Shown: positions 17,633 to 25,056 of the stretch, piece after piece
Numbering within the stretch: position 1 is the first letter of the stretch
How the letters are laid out: each line of letters opens with the position of its first letter
From: Halorubrum sp.
GTDB lineage: Archaea; Halobacteriota; Halobacteria; Halobacteriales; Haloferacaceae
Length of the DNA stretch: 40,978 bases
Direction: 5' to 3'
Assembly (NCBI GenBank): GCA_003554605.1
Contig: PWGU01000003.1
Location: forward strand, 1-40,978
The notes under the pieces: generated by a model
Databases searched by the model: none
What the model saw: the letters and a program-made list of their open reading frames with translations, nothing else
Told to the model about the DNA's origin: nothing
Translations under genes and position numbers: made by a program

Positions 17633-17695
17633 CTCATGGGAGATCCGTGATAGCGTCGGGCGTACGGCGGGACGGGCACGGTACCCGGAAGCCGT

Positions 17696-17720
17696 CCCCC
17701 TATTCGGGCGAAATAGGGGG
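17696..17720 (-). terminator. Stem-loop after the P-loop kinase gene
   Basis: CCCCCTATT and AATAGGGGG form a perfect 9-bp inverted repeat around a 7-nt loop, starting about 12 nt past the kinase stop codon and upstream of the eIF1A promoter. No T-run follows, so it is not a standard archaeal terminator; a processing or protein-binding role is possible. Confidence 0.35.
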
Positions 17721-17731
17721 CGTCGGGCGAA

Positions 17732-18349
17732 TCAGTCGATAAAAAGCGCCGTATCCACCTGCTCGTGGGTGGTCTCGCGCGCGCCGGAGTTATCGATGAC
17801 GACGTGGTCGCGGTCGAGGGGCTCGAACGATCGCTTGAACTGGAGGTACACGTCGAAGTCGGCGTCGCTGACCCCGTCACGGCGCTCGATACGTCGCCGG
17901 ACGACCGCCTCGTCACACTCGACTTTCACGAGTTCGAATCGGTCCGCGACGCTCGCCGCCGCCTCGGTGACGGCCCCGCGAAACCGCCGATCCGCGAAGG
18001 TCGCATCAAGGACGACGCTGTCGCCGTCGGCGGCGAGCGTACGGGCCCGCGAGAGCAGCTCGGCATAGACCGCCTCCGTCTCCGAGTCGGCGTACGTCGG
18101 GTCCGGAAAGAGTTCCTTGCGGATCACGTCGGTTCGAAGCACCTCACCGTCGACGTGTTCGGCGATCCGCTTTGCGACGGTCGATTTGCCGACCCCGGGG
18201 AGCCCGCAGACGACGACGAGCGCGGCGGCCCCCGCGTTCGTTGCGGCCACACCGGCTGACTCGGGACCCCCCGTGTGAGCCTCCCGCGCCACGCGGGAGC
18301 CCCCCTCGACACACCGCGCTTCGGCACCCTGCCTCCCGGCATCGGTCAT
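17732..18349 (-). CDS. P-loop (AAA/zeta-type) kinase
   Basis: Protein of 205 residues. After a roughly 40-residue unconserved leader comes the Walker A motif [10 protein letters not shown] (residues 48-57), then [11 protein letters not shown] and the Walker-B-like [13 protein letters not shown], followed by [16 protein letters not shown], typical of small-molecule or tRNA-type kinases and zeta-toxin-like P-loop proteins. No antitoxin gene is adjacent, so I do not call it a toxin. The leader may mean the real start is further downstream, but no in-frame ATG is available. Confidence 0.78.
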   Translation of the reverse strand: MTDAGRQGAEARCVEGGSRVAREAHTGGPESAGVAATNAGAAALVVVCGLPGVGKSTVAKRIAEHVDGEVLRTDVIRKELFPDPTYADSETEAVYAELLSRARTLAADGDSVVLDATFADRRFRGAVTEAAASVADRFELVKVECDEAVVRRRIERRDGVSDADFDVYLQFKRSFEPLDRDHVVIDNSGARETTHEQVDTALFID

Positions 18350-18452
18350 ACGTTATATTCCTATATCGAACACCACATGAACGTTGCCCTCGACGGGTAA
18401 CGGCCGGTAAGCGAGCGAAGCCTTCAAATCTCGTGGCGACGATCGCTCCCCT

Positions 18453-18578
18453 ATGGAAGATATCATTCTCGATGAGGACGACGAGATGCTCGCGCCGGCG
18501 GTCGTCGTCGCGACGATCGCGCTCATCGGGGTCTTCGCCGTCGGGCTGGTGTTCACCGCGATCACCGCCGTCATCTAG
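18453..18578 (+). CDS. 41-residue single-span membrane microprotein (below ORF-track cut-off)
   Basis: An ATG at 18453 opens a frame of 41 residues: an acidic N-terminus (MEDIILDEDDEML) followed by one hydrophobic helix (APAVVVATIALIGVFAVG) to the end at TAG 18576. Codon third positions are nearly all C or G, as in real haloarchaeal genes. A weak TATA-like CTTCAAAT lies about 27 nt upstream. The acidic-head, single-helix layout is seen in many haloarchaeal microproteins. Function unknown. It precedes carbonic anhydrase by 53 nt on the same strand. Confidence 0.6.
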   Translation: MEDIILDEDDEMLAPAVVVATIALIGVFAVGLVFTAITAVI

Positions 18579-18631
18579 TCAGCGGGGGCCAAGTGAGGCG
18601 ATATGACCGTTTTCGACGATAACCGGTACGA

Positions 18632-19330
18632 ATGTCTATGAACAGCCGCCTTCTCTCCTCCCTGCTGTCCGGCAACGACGAACATGTCGCCGCGTTGACC
18701 GCGGAAGCGTTCGACAGCTGTCGAGAGGAACAGCACCCGCCGGTCGTCTCCGTCTGCTGTTCGGACTCCAGGGTTCCCCAGGAGGGAATGTTCACCACCA
18801 CCGACCCCGGCTTTCTGTTCACCGCCGGCAACATCGGCAACCGCGTCCGGGATCGCGTCGACGGCGAGGACGTACTCGACGGGAGCGTCGCCTATCCGCT
18901 CGCACACACAGACACCGAGGTCGTCGCCGTCGTCGGCCACACCGGTTGCGGCGCGGTCGGGGCCGCGATGATCGCTGCACAGGAGGGAACGTACCCGTCG
19001 GAACCGGGGGTTCGTGCCGACGTGGCCGAACTCGTCCCTATCGTCGAGGAGGGCCTCGACCATCCCGCTATCGACGTGACGGGCGGGTCGACGAGCGTTC
19101 ATAACCAACTCGTCGAATACAACGTCCACGAGCAGGTGTCGTTCGTTCTCGACAGCGACGAGGCCACCGACGCCGACGTCTATGGCTTCGTCTACGACTT
19201 TCACTGGGCCTACAGCGAACGCGACGGGGCCGTCTACCTGGTGAACGCCAACGGCGAACGCGACCCCGAGGCCCTCCGGGAGCTTGTCGACGACGGGCAG
19301 GAGGAACACGTACGGTCGCTGCTGGCGTGA
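18632..19330 (+). CDS. Beta-class carbonic anhydrase
   Basis: Interconverts CO2 and bicarbonate using zinc. Protein of 232 residues with the beta-class metal and dyad motifs CCSDSR (Cys and Asp-Arg pair) and HTGCGA (His and Cys), plus the segment LFTAGNIGNRV. The start is either ATG 18632 or ATG 18638, two codons apart. A microprotein gene precedes it, and a degraded membrane-protein remnant follows on the opposite strand, so a former bicarbonate or anion carrier could have been paired with it; that is speculation. Confidence 0.93.
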   Translation: MSMNSRLLSSLLSGNDEHVAALTAEAFDSCREEQHPPVVSVCCSDSRVPQEGMFTTTDPGFLFTAGNIGNRVRDRVDGEDVLDGSVAYPLAHTDTEVVAVVGHTGCGAVGAAMIAAQEGTYPSEPGVRADVAELVPIVEEGLDHPAIDVTGGSTSVHNQLVEYNVHEQVSFVLDSDEATDADVYGFVYDFHWAYSERDGAVYLVNANGERDPEALRELVDDGQEEHVRSLLA

Positions 19331-19353
19331 GCCCACACGCTCTGGGAGGAGCA

Positions 19354-19524
19354 TTATGAGGGGATGGAGGACCGTCGGGACACGAGCCAACCCAAAAGCC
19401 AACACAGGACACTGACCGTGGCGAGCGGGATCAGGAACCCGTGCAGGCTGCCCGCGGATACGATCGGTAATATCCCTCGGCACCAGCCATCGACAGCGGG
19501 CAGATATCCGAGCAAACGTCCATT
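19354..19524 (-). pseudogene. Remnant of a membrane-protein gene (C-terminal fragment)
   Basis: An open minus-strand frame of 56 codons with no ATG ends at TAA 19354-19356. Its translation contains two clear hydrophobic stretches (GILPIVSAGSLHGFLIPLA and VSVLCWLLGWLV) followed by a basic tail SRRSS, as at the C-terminus of a transporter. An in-frame TAG precedes it at 19525-19527. I read it as the last piece of a decayed gene between carbonic anhydrase and the MFS carrier. It is not in the ORF track because it lacks a start codon. Confidence 0.4.
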
Positions 19525-19527
19525 CTA

Positions 19528-19552
19528 AGCAATATTAGTGATCAATACTGCT
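19528..19552. promoter_or_regulatory. Inverted repeat upstream of the NarK-like gene
   Basis: AGCAATATT-agtgatc-AATACTGCT is a 9-bp inverted repeat with one mismatch and a 7-bp centre, in a locally AT-rich stretch 53 nt before GTG 19605. Its form suits a dimeric regulator. No regulator gene is adjacent. Confidence 0.42.
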
Positions 19553-19604
19553 CGGACTGAACGGAATTCACATGGCTTTTGACGTATCAGCGAAACGCTA
19601 ACCT

Positions 19605-20894
19605 GTGACGCAGGTACCATCGGTCCGTGGCTCCCCTCGGAGAGGACTGGCTGCTGCGACGTTCGGATTTTTTATCGGATTCGCCGGTGTTGTCGTCTAC
19701 GGGCCGGCGGCCAGCCGATTCGAGGAGGCGATGGGACTGTCCGGGATCCTCCTCGGACTGTTGGTCGGTGCCCCCAACCTGATCGGATCGCTGATGCGGA
19801 TCCCCTTCGGCGCGTGGACCGACGATGTCGGGGCAAAAAAACCGTTCTTGATCCTGTTCGGATTATCGATCATCGGCCTGGCTGGATTGTCAACGATCCT
19901 CGTGCTGTTTTACCCCGATGGGCTGACGAGGGAGATGTATCCACTCATCTTCATCTTCGGCGCGTTGAGCGGGTGCGGGATCGGCGTCTTTTCGGTCGGA
20001 ACGACGCAGATCGCCTACTGGTATCCGGTCGAAAAACAGGGCACGGTACAGGCGATCTACGCCGGCCTCGGAAACAGCTCGCCCGGTGTTTTTACCGTGT
20101 TGATCCCGGTCGTCATCGCCGCGGTCGGTCTGACATGGACGTACGTCCTGTGGTTGGCGCTTCTCGTCGCCGGGATGGTTCTCTATGCAGTCGTCGCGGT
20201 CGATTCGTACTACTTCCAGTTGCGCAAGCAGGGGGTATCCGCCGAGAAGGCCGAAGATCGCGCGCGCGATCTGGGCCAGGAGCTGTTCCCGAGCGGTAAC
20301 GCGTTCCAGTCGCTCCGGGAAGCCGCATCGCTCTCACGGGTGTGGGCGCTCGTCGCGATGTATTTCGCATCCCTCGGCGGGTTTCTCGCGTTGACCGTCT
20401 GGTTTCCGTCGTACTGGATCTCCCTTCCCGGCTTGGACGCCAGCACGGCCGGCGTGTTGACCGCGCTGGCGTTTATTCTGCTGGCGACGTTCATTCGTAT
20501 CCCGGGCGGCAGGTTGAGCGACCGGATCGGCGGCGAACGGACCGCAATCTTGAGCTTTTCAGTCATCGGCATGGGGGCGCTCGTGCTGATGCTCACCCGG
20601 GATGTCATCGTCGCCGGCGGCGGAATGATACTGCTGGCGGTCGGGATCGGCATCGCCAACGCGGCTGTTTTTCAGCTGCTCCCACATTATGTACCGGAGG
20701 CCATCGGCGGTGCGTCGGGACTGATCGGTGGACTCGGTGCATTCGGTGGGTTTGCCATACCGCCGCTTCTGGGGTTGTTCGTGGATCTGTTCGGCGTGAC
20801 CGGATACGCAACGGGTTTCATCGTCTATCTCAGCCTTGGAATGCTCGGCGTGGGACTCTCCGGACTGTTGTATTTCGTTGTTGATCAGAAGTAA
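19605..20894 (+). CDS. MFS transporter, NarK (nitrate/nitrite) type
   Basis: Protein of 429 residues with about 12 membrane spans. NarK-type features include GILLGLLVGAPNLIGSLMRIPFGAWTD in TM2-3, the glycine-rich nitrate-signature positions IYAGLGNSSPGVFT (TM5) and ASGLIGGLGAFGGFAIPP (TM11), and the MFS loop IPGGRLSDRIGGER. These fit the nitrate/nitrite porter family, but the specificity is not proven and no nitrate or nitrite reductase gene is in the window. The start is GTG 19605. A short palindrome CCTCG-TT-CGAGG follows the stop (20900-20911). The gene looks slightly more AT-rich than its neighbours. Confidence 0.82.
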   Translation: MTQVPSVRGSPRRGLAAATFGFFIGFAGVVVYGPAASRFEEAMGLSGILLGLLVGAPNLIGSLMRIPFGAWTDDVGAKKPFLILFGLSIIGLAGLSTILVLFYPDGLTREMYPLIFIFGALSGCGIGVFSVGTTQIAYWYPVEKQGTVQAIYAGLGNSSPGVFTVLIPVVIAAVGLTWTYVLWLALLVAGMVLYAVVAVDSYYFQLRKQGVSAEKAEDRARDLGQELFPSGNAFQSLREAASLSRVWALVAMYFASLGGFLALTVWFPSYWISLPGLDASTAGVLTALAFILLATFIRIPGGRLSDRIGGERTAILSFSVIGMGALVLMLTRDVIVAGGGMILLAVGIGIANAAVFQLLPHYVPEAIGGASGLIGGLGAFGGFAIPPLLGLFVDLFGVTGYATGFIVYLSLGMLGVGLSGLLYFVVDQK

Positions 20895-21040
20895 GGCCCC
20901 CTCGTTCGAGGTGGATCACGGCCGTAGGAAGGGGCGTTATATGAAAATTACTCAGCCGTCATCGAATGGGAGTATATAAGGATAGAAGCGTGCAGGACGT
21001 CGCCGAAATCCGGTACGTCCCAGTTGTAGCGACGCCTGAC

Positions 21041-21517
21041 TTATGCGTCGAGGACGTCGTCGTACTCACCGGCGTCGACGCGGTCGTCGAACGTCCGGGC
21101 GTCTTCGCCCTCGATGGTGACGCCGAGGGAGGCGCACGTGCCGCCAACCTCCTTGGCGGCGTTCTTCGTGTCGTACGCGAGCAGGTCCGAGGACTTCTGC
21201 TCGGCGACCTTCTTCACCTGTTCGATCGACATGTCGGCGACGAAGTCCTTCTGTGGCTCGCCAGAGCCCGTTTCGAAGCCGACCTCATCTTTGATGAGTT
21301 CGGCCGTCGGCGGCACGCCGACCTCAATGGTGAACGAGCCGTCGTCCTCGTACTCGACGGTGATGGGGACCTCCATGCCGTCGAAGGCGGCGGTCTCCTC
21401 GTTGATCTGGTTGACGACGTCCTGCACGTCCACGGGCGTCGGGCCGAGCTCCGGACCGAGCGGCGGTCCGGGGTTGGCCTGCCCGCCGGGGACGAGCGCT
21501 TCGATAGTTCCAGCCAT
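21041..21517 (-). CDS. rpl11: 50S ribosomal protein L11
   Basis: GTPase-centre ribosomal protein binding 23S rRNA, 158 residues. It begins MAGTIEALVPGGQANPGPPLGPELGP, the classic L11 N-terminus with the proline-rich PPLGPELG motif, and carries the rRNA-binding C-terminal part (VADMSIEQVKKVAEQKSSDLLAYD). The track's extension to 21724 is spurious. A TATA box about 25 nt upstream supports ATG 21517. The genes for L1, L10 and L12, which often lie downstream in haloarchaea, are absent here. Confidence 0.97.
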   Translation of the reverse strand: MAGTIEALVPGGQANPGPPLGPELGPTPVDVQDVVNQINEETAAFDGMEVPITVEYEDDGSFTIEVGVPPTAELIKDEVGFETGSGEPQKDFVADMSIEQVKKVAEQKSSDLLAYDTKNAAKEVGGTCASLGVTIEGEDARTFDDRVDAGEYDDVLDA

Positions 21518-21538
21518 GTCTGTACGGACCCGGTGACG

Positions 21539-21546
21539 ACTTTTAA
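21539..21546 (-). promoter_or_regulatory. TATA box of rpl11
   Basis: The minus strand reads GTTAAAAG, centred about 25 nt upstream of ATG 21517, which fits leaderless or near-leaderless transcription. Confidence 0.5.
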
Positions 21547-21594
21547 CGGTTGTTCTTTCACGCGCGGGGCGCGAGGGGTTCACACGGGGTCGAT

Positions 21595-22956
21595 TCACGC
21601 CTCGGCGGCGAACCGCCCGGGCAGGAACGTCCCGGTCTCCCGGCGAACCCCGACGAGCAACACGAGCCCCGCGAGCAGCGGAATGATCGCACAGGCCGCA
21701 TAGATCGGCGTGAAGCCGACCCACTCGATGAGCGGCAACGAGACCATCGGCCCCAACCCGCCGCCCACGTCGCCGAGGACGTTGTTCGTCCCCGACGCCC
21801 GACCCATTCGCTCGTCGGGCGTGAGGTCGGCCAAAAGCGCCATCATCGGCCCGCTCGTCCCGCCCTGGCCCGCGCCGATGAAGAGGCAGGCCAACGCGAG
21901 GTCGACCGTGGACCCCGCCCGGGCTAAGAGTAGGAACCCGGCGAACGACACGACGAGAAAGACGAGCAGGATAGGGGTACGGGACTCACGCGAGTCGGAG
22001 ATCCGGCCGCCGGCGAGCATGAACACCGACGCGGAGATCACCGTCCCCGCCATGAACACTCCCGAGGTCCCCTGTGCGTCGAGCCCGAGCAACGAGATGT
22101 CGTTCGCCCCGAGGAACAACACGAGGGTGGCGAACAGCGCGCCGATGTAGGCGAACATGAGCCCGAAGTTGACGAGCCCGACGGTGAGCGCCGGGATCGA
22201 CGTTTCGACGTCCCACGGCTTTATCGACGACTTCTTCGCGCCGCTCGTGACGTGCGTTTCCGGGACGAGTTTATACGCGACGACGCTCGCGAGGAGCGCG
22301 AACGCGGCGGCGGCGGCGAACGCCGCGACGTTGCCGGCGAGCGAGGAGACGACCCCGCCGAGGACGAGCCCGGCCGGAAAGCCCATCGTGATCCCCCCGC
22401 GGACGACGCCCATGTTCGTCCCGCGATCGCTGCCGTCGGAGACGTCTGCCGCGATGGTGTAGGCGGTGGCGAACACCGCGGCGGAGCCCAGCCCCCAGAG
22501 GATCCGCGCGAGGAGGAACCACGTCTCCGGGGCGACGACGAGCGCGATGGGGGCGAACCACTGCTCGGCCCCGATGACGACCGAGCCGACCGCAACGGTC
22601 GGCAGCGCCTCCGCGACCCACCGAAGCGACTCCGCCGGCGGCATGAGCAGCGCGACGACGTAGCCGAGCGTCGCGATCCCCTCGATGAGCAGGCCGTAGA
22701 CGAACGGCTTGCGGGTCCCGTAGCGGTCGACGAGCGCCCCCGCCGGCGCGTTGGCAACGAGCCGGACCCAGCGGTTCGCCGAGAGGATCACCCCGACCAT
22801 GAACGCCGAGATCCCCAACACGGCTCCGAGGTTCGGGAGGATCGGAAAGACGACGCCGCCGCCGAAGCCGACGAAGAACGTGCTGGCGATGACGGCGAGC
22901 AGCACCGTCGGCGGGCGGGAGAACCCGAAAGTCGGTAGCCGTCCCACGCCGGTCAC
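21595..22956 (-). CDS. MFS efflux-type transporter controlled by the adjacent TetR
   Basis: Protein of 453 residues with about 12 membrane spans. MFS motif A variants are seen at NAPAGALVDRYGTRKP (TM2-3 loop) and AGGRISDSRESRTP (TM8-9 loop), and GGITMGFPAGLVLGG lies in TM5. The architecture matches proton-driven multidrug efflux proteins. Its start codon overlaps the TetR stop (ATGA at 22953-22956), so the two are co-transcribed from the operator-bearing promoter at about 23750. Substrate unknown. Confidence 0.88.
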   Translation of the reverse strand: MTGVGRLPTFGFSRPPTVLLAVIASTFFVGFGGGVVFPILPNLGAVLGISAFMVGVILSANRWVRLVANAPAGALVDRYGTRKPFVYGLLIEGIATLGYVVALLMPPAESLRWVAEALPTVAVGSVVIGAEQWFAPIALVVAPETWFLLARILWGLGSAAVFATAYTIAADVSDGSDRGTNMGVVRGGITMGFPAGLVLGGVVSSLAGNVAAFAAAAAFALLASVVAYKLVPETHVTSGAKKSSIKPWDVETSIPALTVGLVNFGLMFAYIGALFATLVLFLGANDISLLGLDAQGTSGVFMAGTVISASVFMLAGGRISDSRESRTPILLVFLVVSFAGFLLLARAGSTVDLALACLFIGAGQGGTSGPMMALLADLTPDERMGRASGTNNVLGDVGGGLGPMVSLPLIEWVGFTPIYAACAIIPLLAGLVLLVGVRRETGTFLPGRFAAEA

Positions 22957-23723
22957 CCGTCCGCGCGGTCGTCGCCCTCGGCGGTACCCTCATCGTCGCC
23001 CTCGGCGGTACCCTCATCGTCGCCCTCGGCGGCGTGCTCCTCCGCGACACCCTCGCTCGGGCCGCCGCCGGTGCGCGCGGGCATCGACGCGATCGTTTCG
23101 TCGATCGTCGGCAGGTCAGTTCCCTCGGTGAGCAGCGGTTCGATGACCCGGCTGACCGTCGCTTCGGCCACCGCCCGGGTGTAGGCCGTGCCGCCGGGTT
23201 CGACGCCGCGCATCGTGATCTGTCTCGTGCGGGCCCCATCGAGCGTCGCCACGACCAACGCGGCGGTCCGTTCGACGTCGACCTCACGGAAGACGCCGGC
23301 GGCGATGCCGTCGGTGAGGATCTCCGCGATGGTCCCCCGCAGGAGTTCGTCGCTTCGGACCAGCTGTTCGTGGATCCGCTCGTTGAACGGCCCCTGCGAG
23401 CGAAGCTCCAGGAGGCCGATATGAAACGATTCCCGGTCCGTCTCGTCGCTCTCGAAGACGAACCAACAGACCATCTCCATCAGCCGCTCGACCGGGGGAC
23501 GGTTCCCACGCTCGGCAACCCGTCGCTCGAAATCGGAGATCGCGCGTTCGAGAAAGGTGACGAGGAGGTCCTCTTTGGTGTCGTAGTGGTAATGAAGCAG
23601 CGACTTGCTCTTTTCACACTCGTCGGCGACCTTCTGCATCGTCAGCCCGCCGTAGCCGTGTGCACAGAGCGCCCGATAGACGCCGTCCATGATCGCGTCG
23701 GCCGTCGGCCGCCCCTCGCTCAT
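22953..23723 (-). CDS. TetR/AcrR-family repressor
   Basis: Protein of 256 residues. The N-terminal TetR helix-turn-helix is clear (IMDGVYRALCAHGYGGLTMQ, KSKSLLHYHYDTKEDLL; about residues 10-55). A helical ligand-binding domain follows to about residue 215. The C-terminal tail (about 225-256) is an acidic tandem repeat AEGDDEGT encoded by 24-bp DNA repeats, outside the folded part. It is the first gene of a two-gene operon with the MFS transporter. A 7-bp inverted repeat lies 8 bp before its ATG, between the TATA box and the start, which indicates autorepression. Confidence 0.92.
   Translation of the reverse strand: MSEGRPTADAIMDGVYRALCAHGYGGLTMQKVADECEKSKSLLHYHYDTKEDLLVTFLERAISDFERRVAERGNRPPVERLMEMVCWFVFESDETDRESFHIGLLELRSQGPFNERIHEQLVRSDELLRGTIAEILTDGIAAGVFREVDVERTAALVVATLDGARTRQITMRGVEPGGTAYTRAVAEATVSRVIEPLLTEGTDLPTIDETIASMPARTGGGPSEGVAEEHAAEGDDEGTAEGDDEGTAEGDDRADG
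22964..23028. repeat. 24-bp tandem repeat in the TetR C-terminus
   Basis: The 24-bp unit beginning GCGGTACCCTCATCGTCG occurs twice exactly (22981-23004 and 23005-23028), with a partial third copy at 22964-22980. It encodes the acidic octapeptide AEGDDEGT in tandem at the end of the TetR protein. Such repeats can change copy number by slippage in 8-residue steps without altering the frame. Confidence 0.8.
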
Positions 23724-23730
23724 TGATTGA

Positions 23731-23746
23731 CTGACTGGTCAGTCAG
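23731..23746. promoter_or_regulatory. TetR operator
   Basis: CTGACTG-GT-CAGTCAG is a perfect 7-bp inverted repeat with a 2-bp centre, typical of TetR-family operators. It sits between the minus-strand TATA-like ACTATACTC (about 23752-23760) and ATG 23723, so binding would block transcription of the tetR-MFS operon. Confidence 0.75.
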
Positions 23747-23848
23747 CAGCGAGTATAGTCCTATCGATACACGCCATCCCTGCCGGACGTCGCGGTCGCT
23801 CACGGTCGAGATCGTTCGAAAAAGCCGATACCTCCGTAGTCCGTCGAC

Positions 23849-24043
23849 TTACAGGCGCGTGACGTTGGTCGCGCGGGGGCCCTTGTCGGCCTCCTCGATG
23901 TCGAACTCGACCTCCTGTCCCTCCTCGAGATCCGGGCCGCCGACGTCTTCCATGTGGAAGAACACGTCCTCGTCCGCGTCGTCAGTTTCGATGAATCCGT
24001 AGCCGCCAGTGTCGTTGAAGAAATCAACCTTCCCTTTCGCCAT
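23849..24043 (-). CDS. Cold-shock domain protein (CspA family)
   Basis: Single cold-shock domain of 64 residues, an OB-fold nucleic-acid chaperone. [20 protein letters not shown] carries RNP1 in the variant [17 protein letters not shown] carries RNP2, and [11 protein letters not shown] ends the domain. The start at 24043 follows the family N-terminus; the track's extensions to 24112 or 24114 are spurious. A TATA-like CCTTATA about 30 nt upstream supports it. Confidence 0.95.
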   Translation of the reverse strand: MAKGKVDFFNDTGGYGFIETDDADEDVFFHMEDVGGPDLEEGQEVEFDIEEADKGPRATNVTRL

Positions 24044-24232
24044 TGCAACTGTACGAGGACGCCACCGACGTATAAGGGTTCCGTCAAGCGCGGATGCATG
24101 AGAACTCCCCACACAGCATATGTAAGAAGGATCCGAAGGACACGCGGATCGGAATCGAAGGAGCGGCGGTCCGATAGCCTACCCCACCGCGTTAGAAACT
24201 ACTATACGACCCCGCTTCTGAACGACATACGT

Positions 24233-24658
24233 ATGAGTCAGTCGTACAATCGGGGCCTCATCGAGGACTTCAGCCGATGGCGGGAGTTCTCGGCGGGGAT
24301 GTGGGCGTGGATATTCCACAAATTCACCGGCTGGGTGCTCGTGGGATACCTCTTCACGCACATCGCCGTGTTGAGCACCGCGATCCCGGCTGCGGGCCAG
24401 GAGGCGGCCGTGTTACAGGCCGGCGACGACGTCTATACCCAGACGATCGTCACGCTCGAGGAGCTGCTTCTCGTGCGTATCCTGGAGGTCGGACTCCTCG
24501 CAGTGGCGGTCTTTCACATCCTCAACGGAACCCGGCTCCTCTTAGTCGACCTCGGTATCGGACTGGAATCACAGGACAAGAGCTTCTACGCGTCGCTCAT
24601 CCTCACGGGAGCGATCACCGTCGCGTCCGTACCGACGTTCATCGCGGGGGCGTTCTAA
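24233..24658 (+). CDS. sdhC: Succinate dehydrogenase cytochrome b556 subunit
   Basis: Membrane anchor subunit of complex II, 141 residues with three hydrophobic helices and candidate heme or quinone-site histidines in [20 protein letters not shown] and VFHILNGTR. It begins the sdhCDBA operon. The start at 24233 is supported by ACTATACGAC about 28 nt upstream; the track's 23954 start is too early. The stop is separated from the sdhD ATG by one base. Confidence 0.93.
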   Translation: MSQSYNRGLIEDFSRWREFSAGMWAWIFHKFTGWVLVGYLFTHIAVLSTAIPAAGQEAAVLQAGDDVYTQTIVTLEELLLVRILEVGLLAVAVFHILNGTRLLLVDLGIGLESQDKSFYASLILTGAITVASVPTFIAGAF

Positions 24659-24659
24659 G

Positions 24660-25031
24660 ATGGCCGAACGCTACTCCTCGTTCCAGCAGGGCGGAACGAT
24701 GTGGCTGCTCCAGCGGCTCACGGCGGCGTTCCTCGTCGTGGTGCTCTCGTTCCACTTCTTCCTGCTCCACTTCGTCCACCACGCCGATGAGGTCTCGTTC
24801 CTCATGAGCGCGGGCCGGATGGAGACCTGGAGCTACTACTCGCTCATGATCCTGTTCTTATTGACCGCGACGTTCCACGGCGTGAACGGCGTCTACAACG
24901 CGCTCATCAACCAGGGCCTGAGCGGCACGAAGCGGACCGTGATCAAGTGGACGCTGATCCTCGCGAGCGTCATCCTCATCGTGCAGGGTATCCGCACCGC
25001 GAACGCGTGGGCGGGGATCCCGCTCTACTGA
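24660..25031 (+). CDS. sdhD: Succinate dehydrogenase membrane anchor subunit
   Basis: Second membrane anchor of complex II, 123 residues with three hydrophobic helices and histidine-rich segments SFHFFLLHFVHHADE and TATFHGVNGVYNAL, where heme or quinone contacts are expected. It follows sdhC with a one-base gap and precedes sdhB by 25 nt, so all are on one transcript. Confidence 0.92.
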   Translation: MAERYSSFQQGGTMWLLQRLTAAFLVVVLSFHFFLLHFVHHADEVSFLMSAGRMETWSYYSLMILFLLTATFHGVNGVYNALINQGLSGTKRTVIKWTLILASVILIVQGIRTANAWAGIPLY

Positions 25032-25056
25032 TTATGCTGGCATCACAACACCACCC

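Noticed and set aside
17605-17916. N-terminal extension of eIF1A in the 198-codon track ORF
   Set aside because: The extension is Ser/Thr/Arg-rich frame noise crossing the TATA box and the kinase gene. The family N-terminus begins at GTG 17604.
17732-18349. Zeta-type toxin of a toxin-antitoxin pair
   Set aside because: The P-loop kinase resembles this fold, but no small antitoxin gene overlaps or precedes it.
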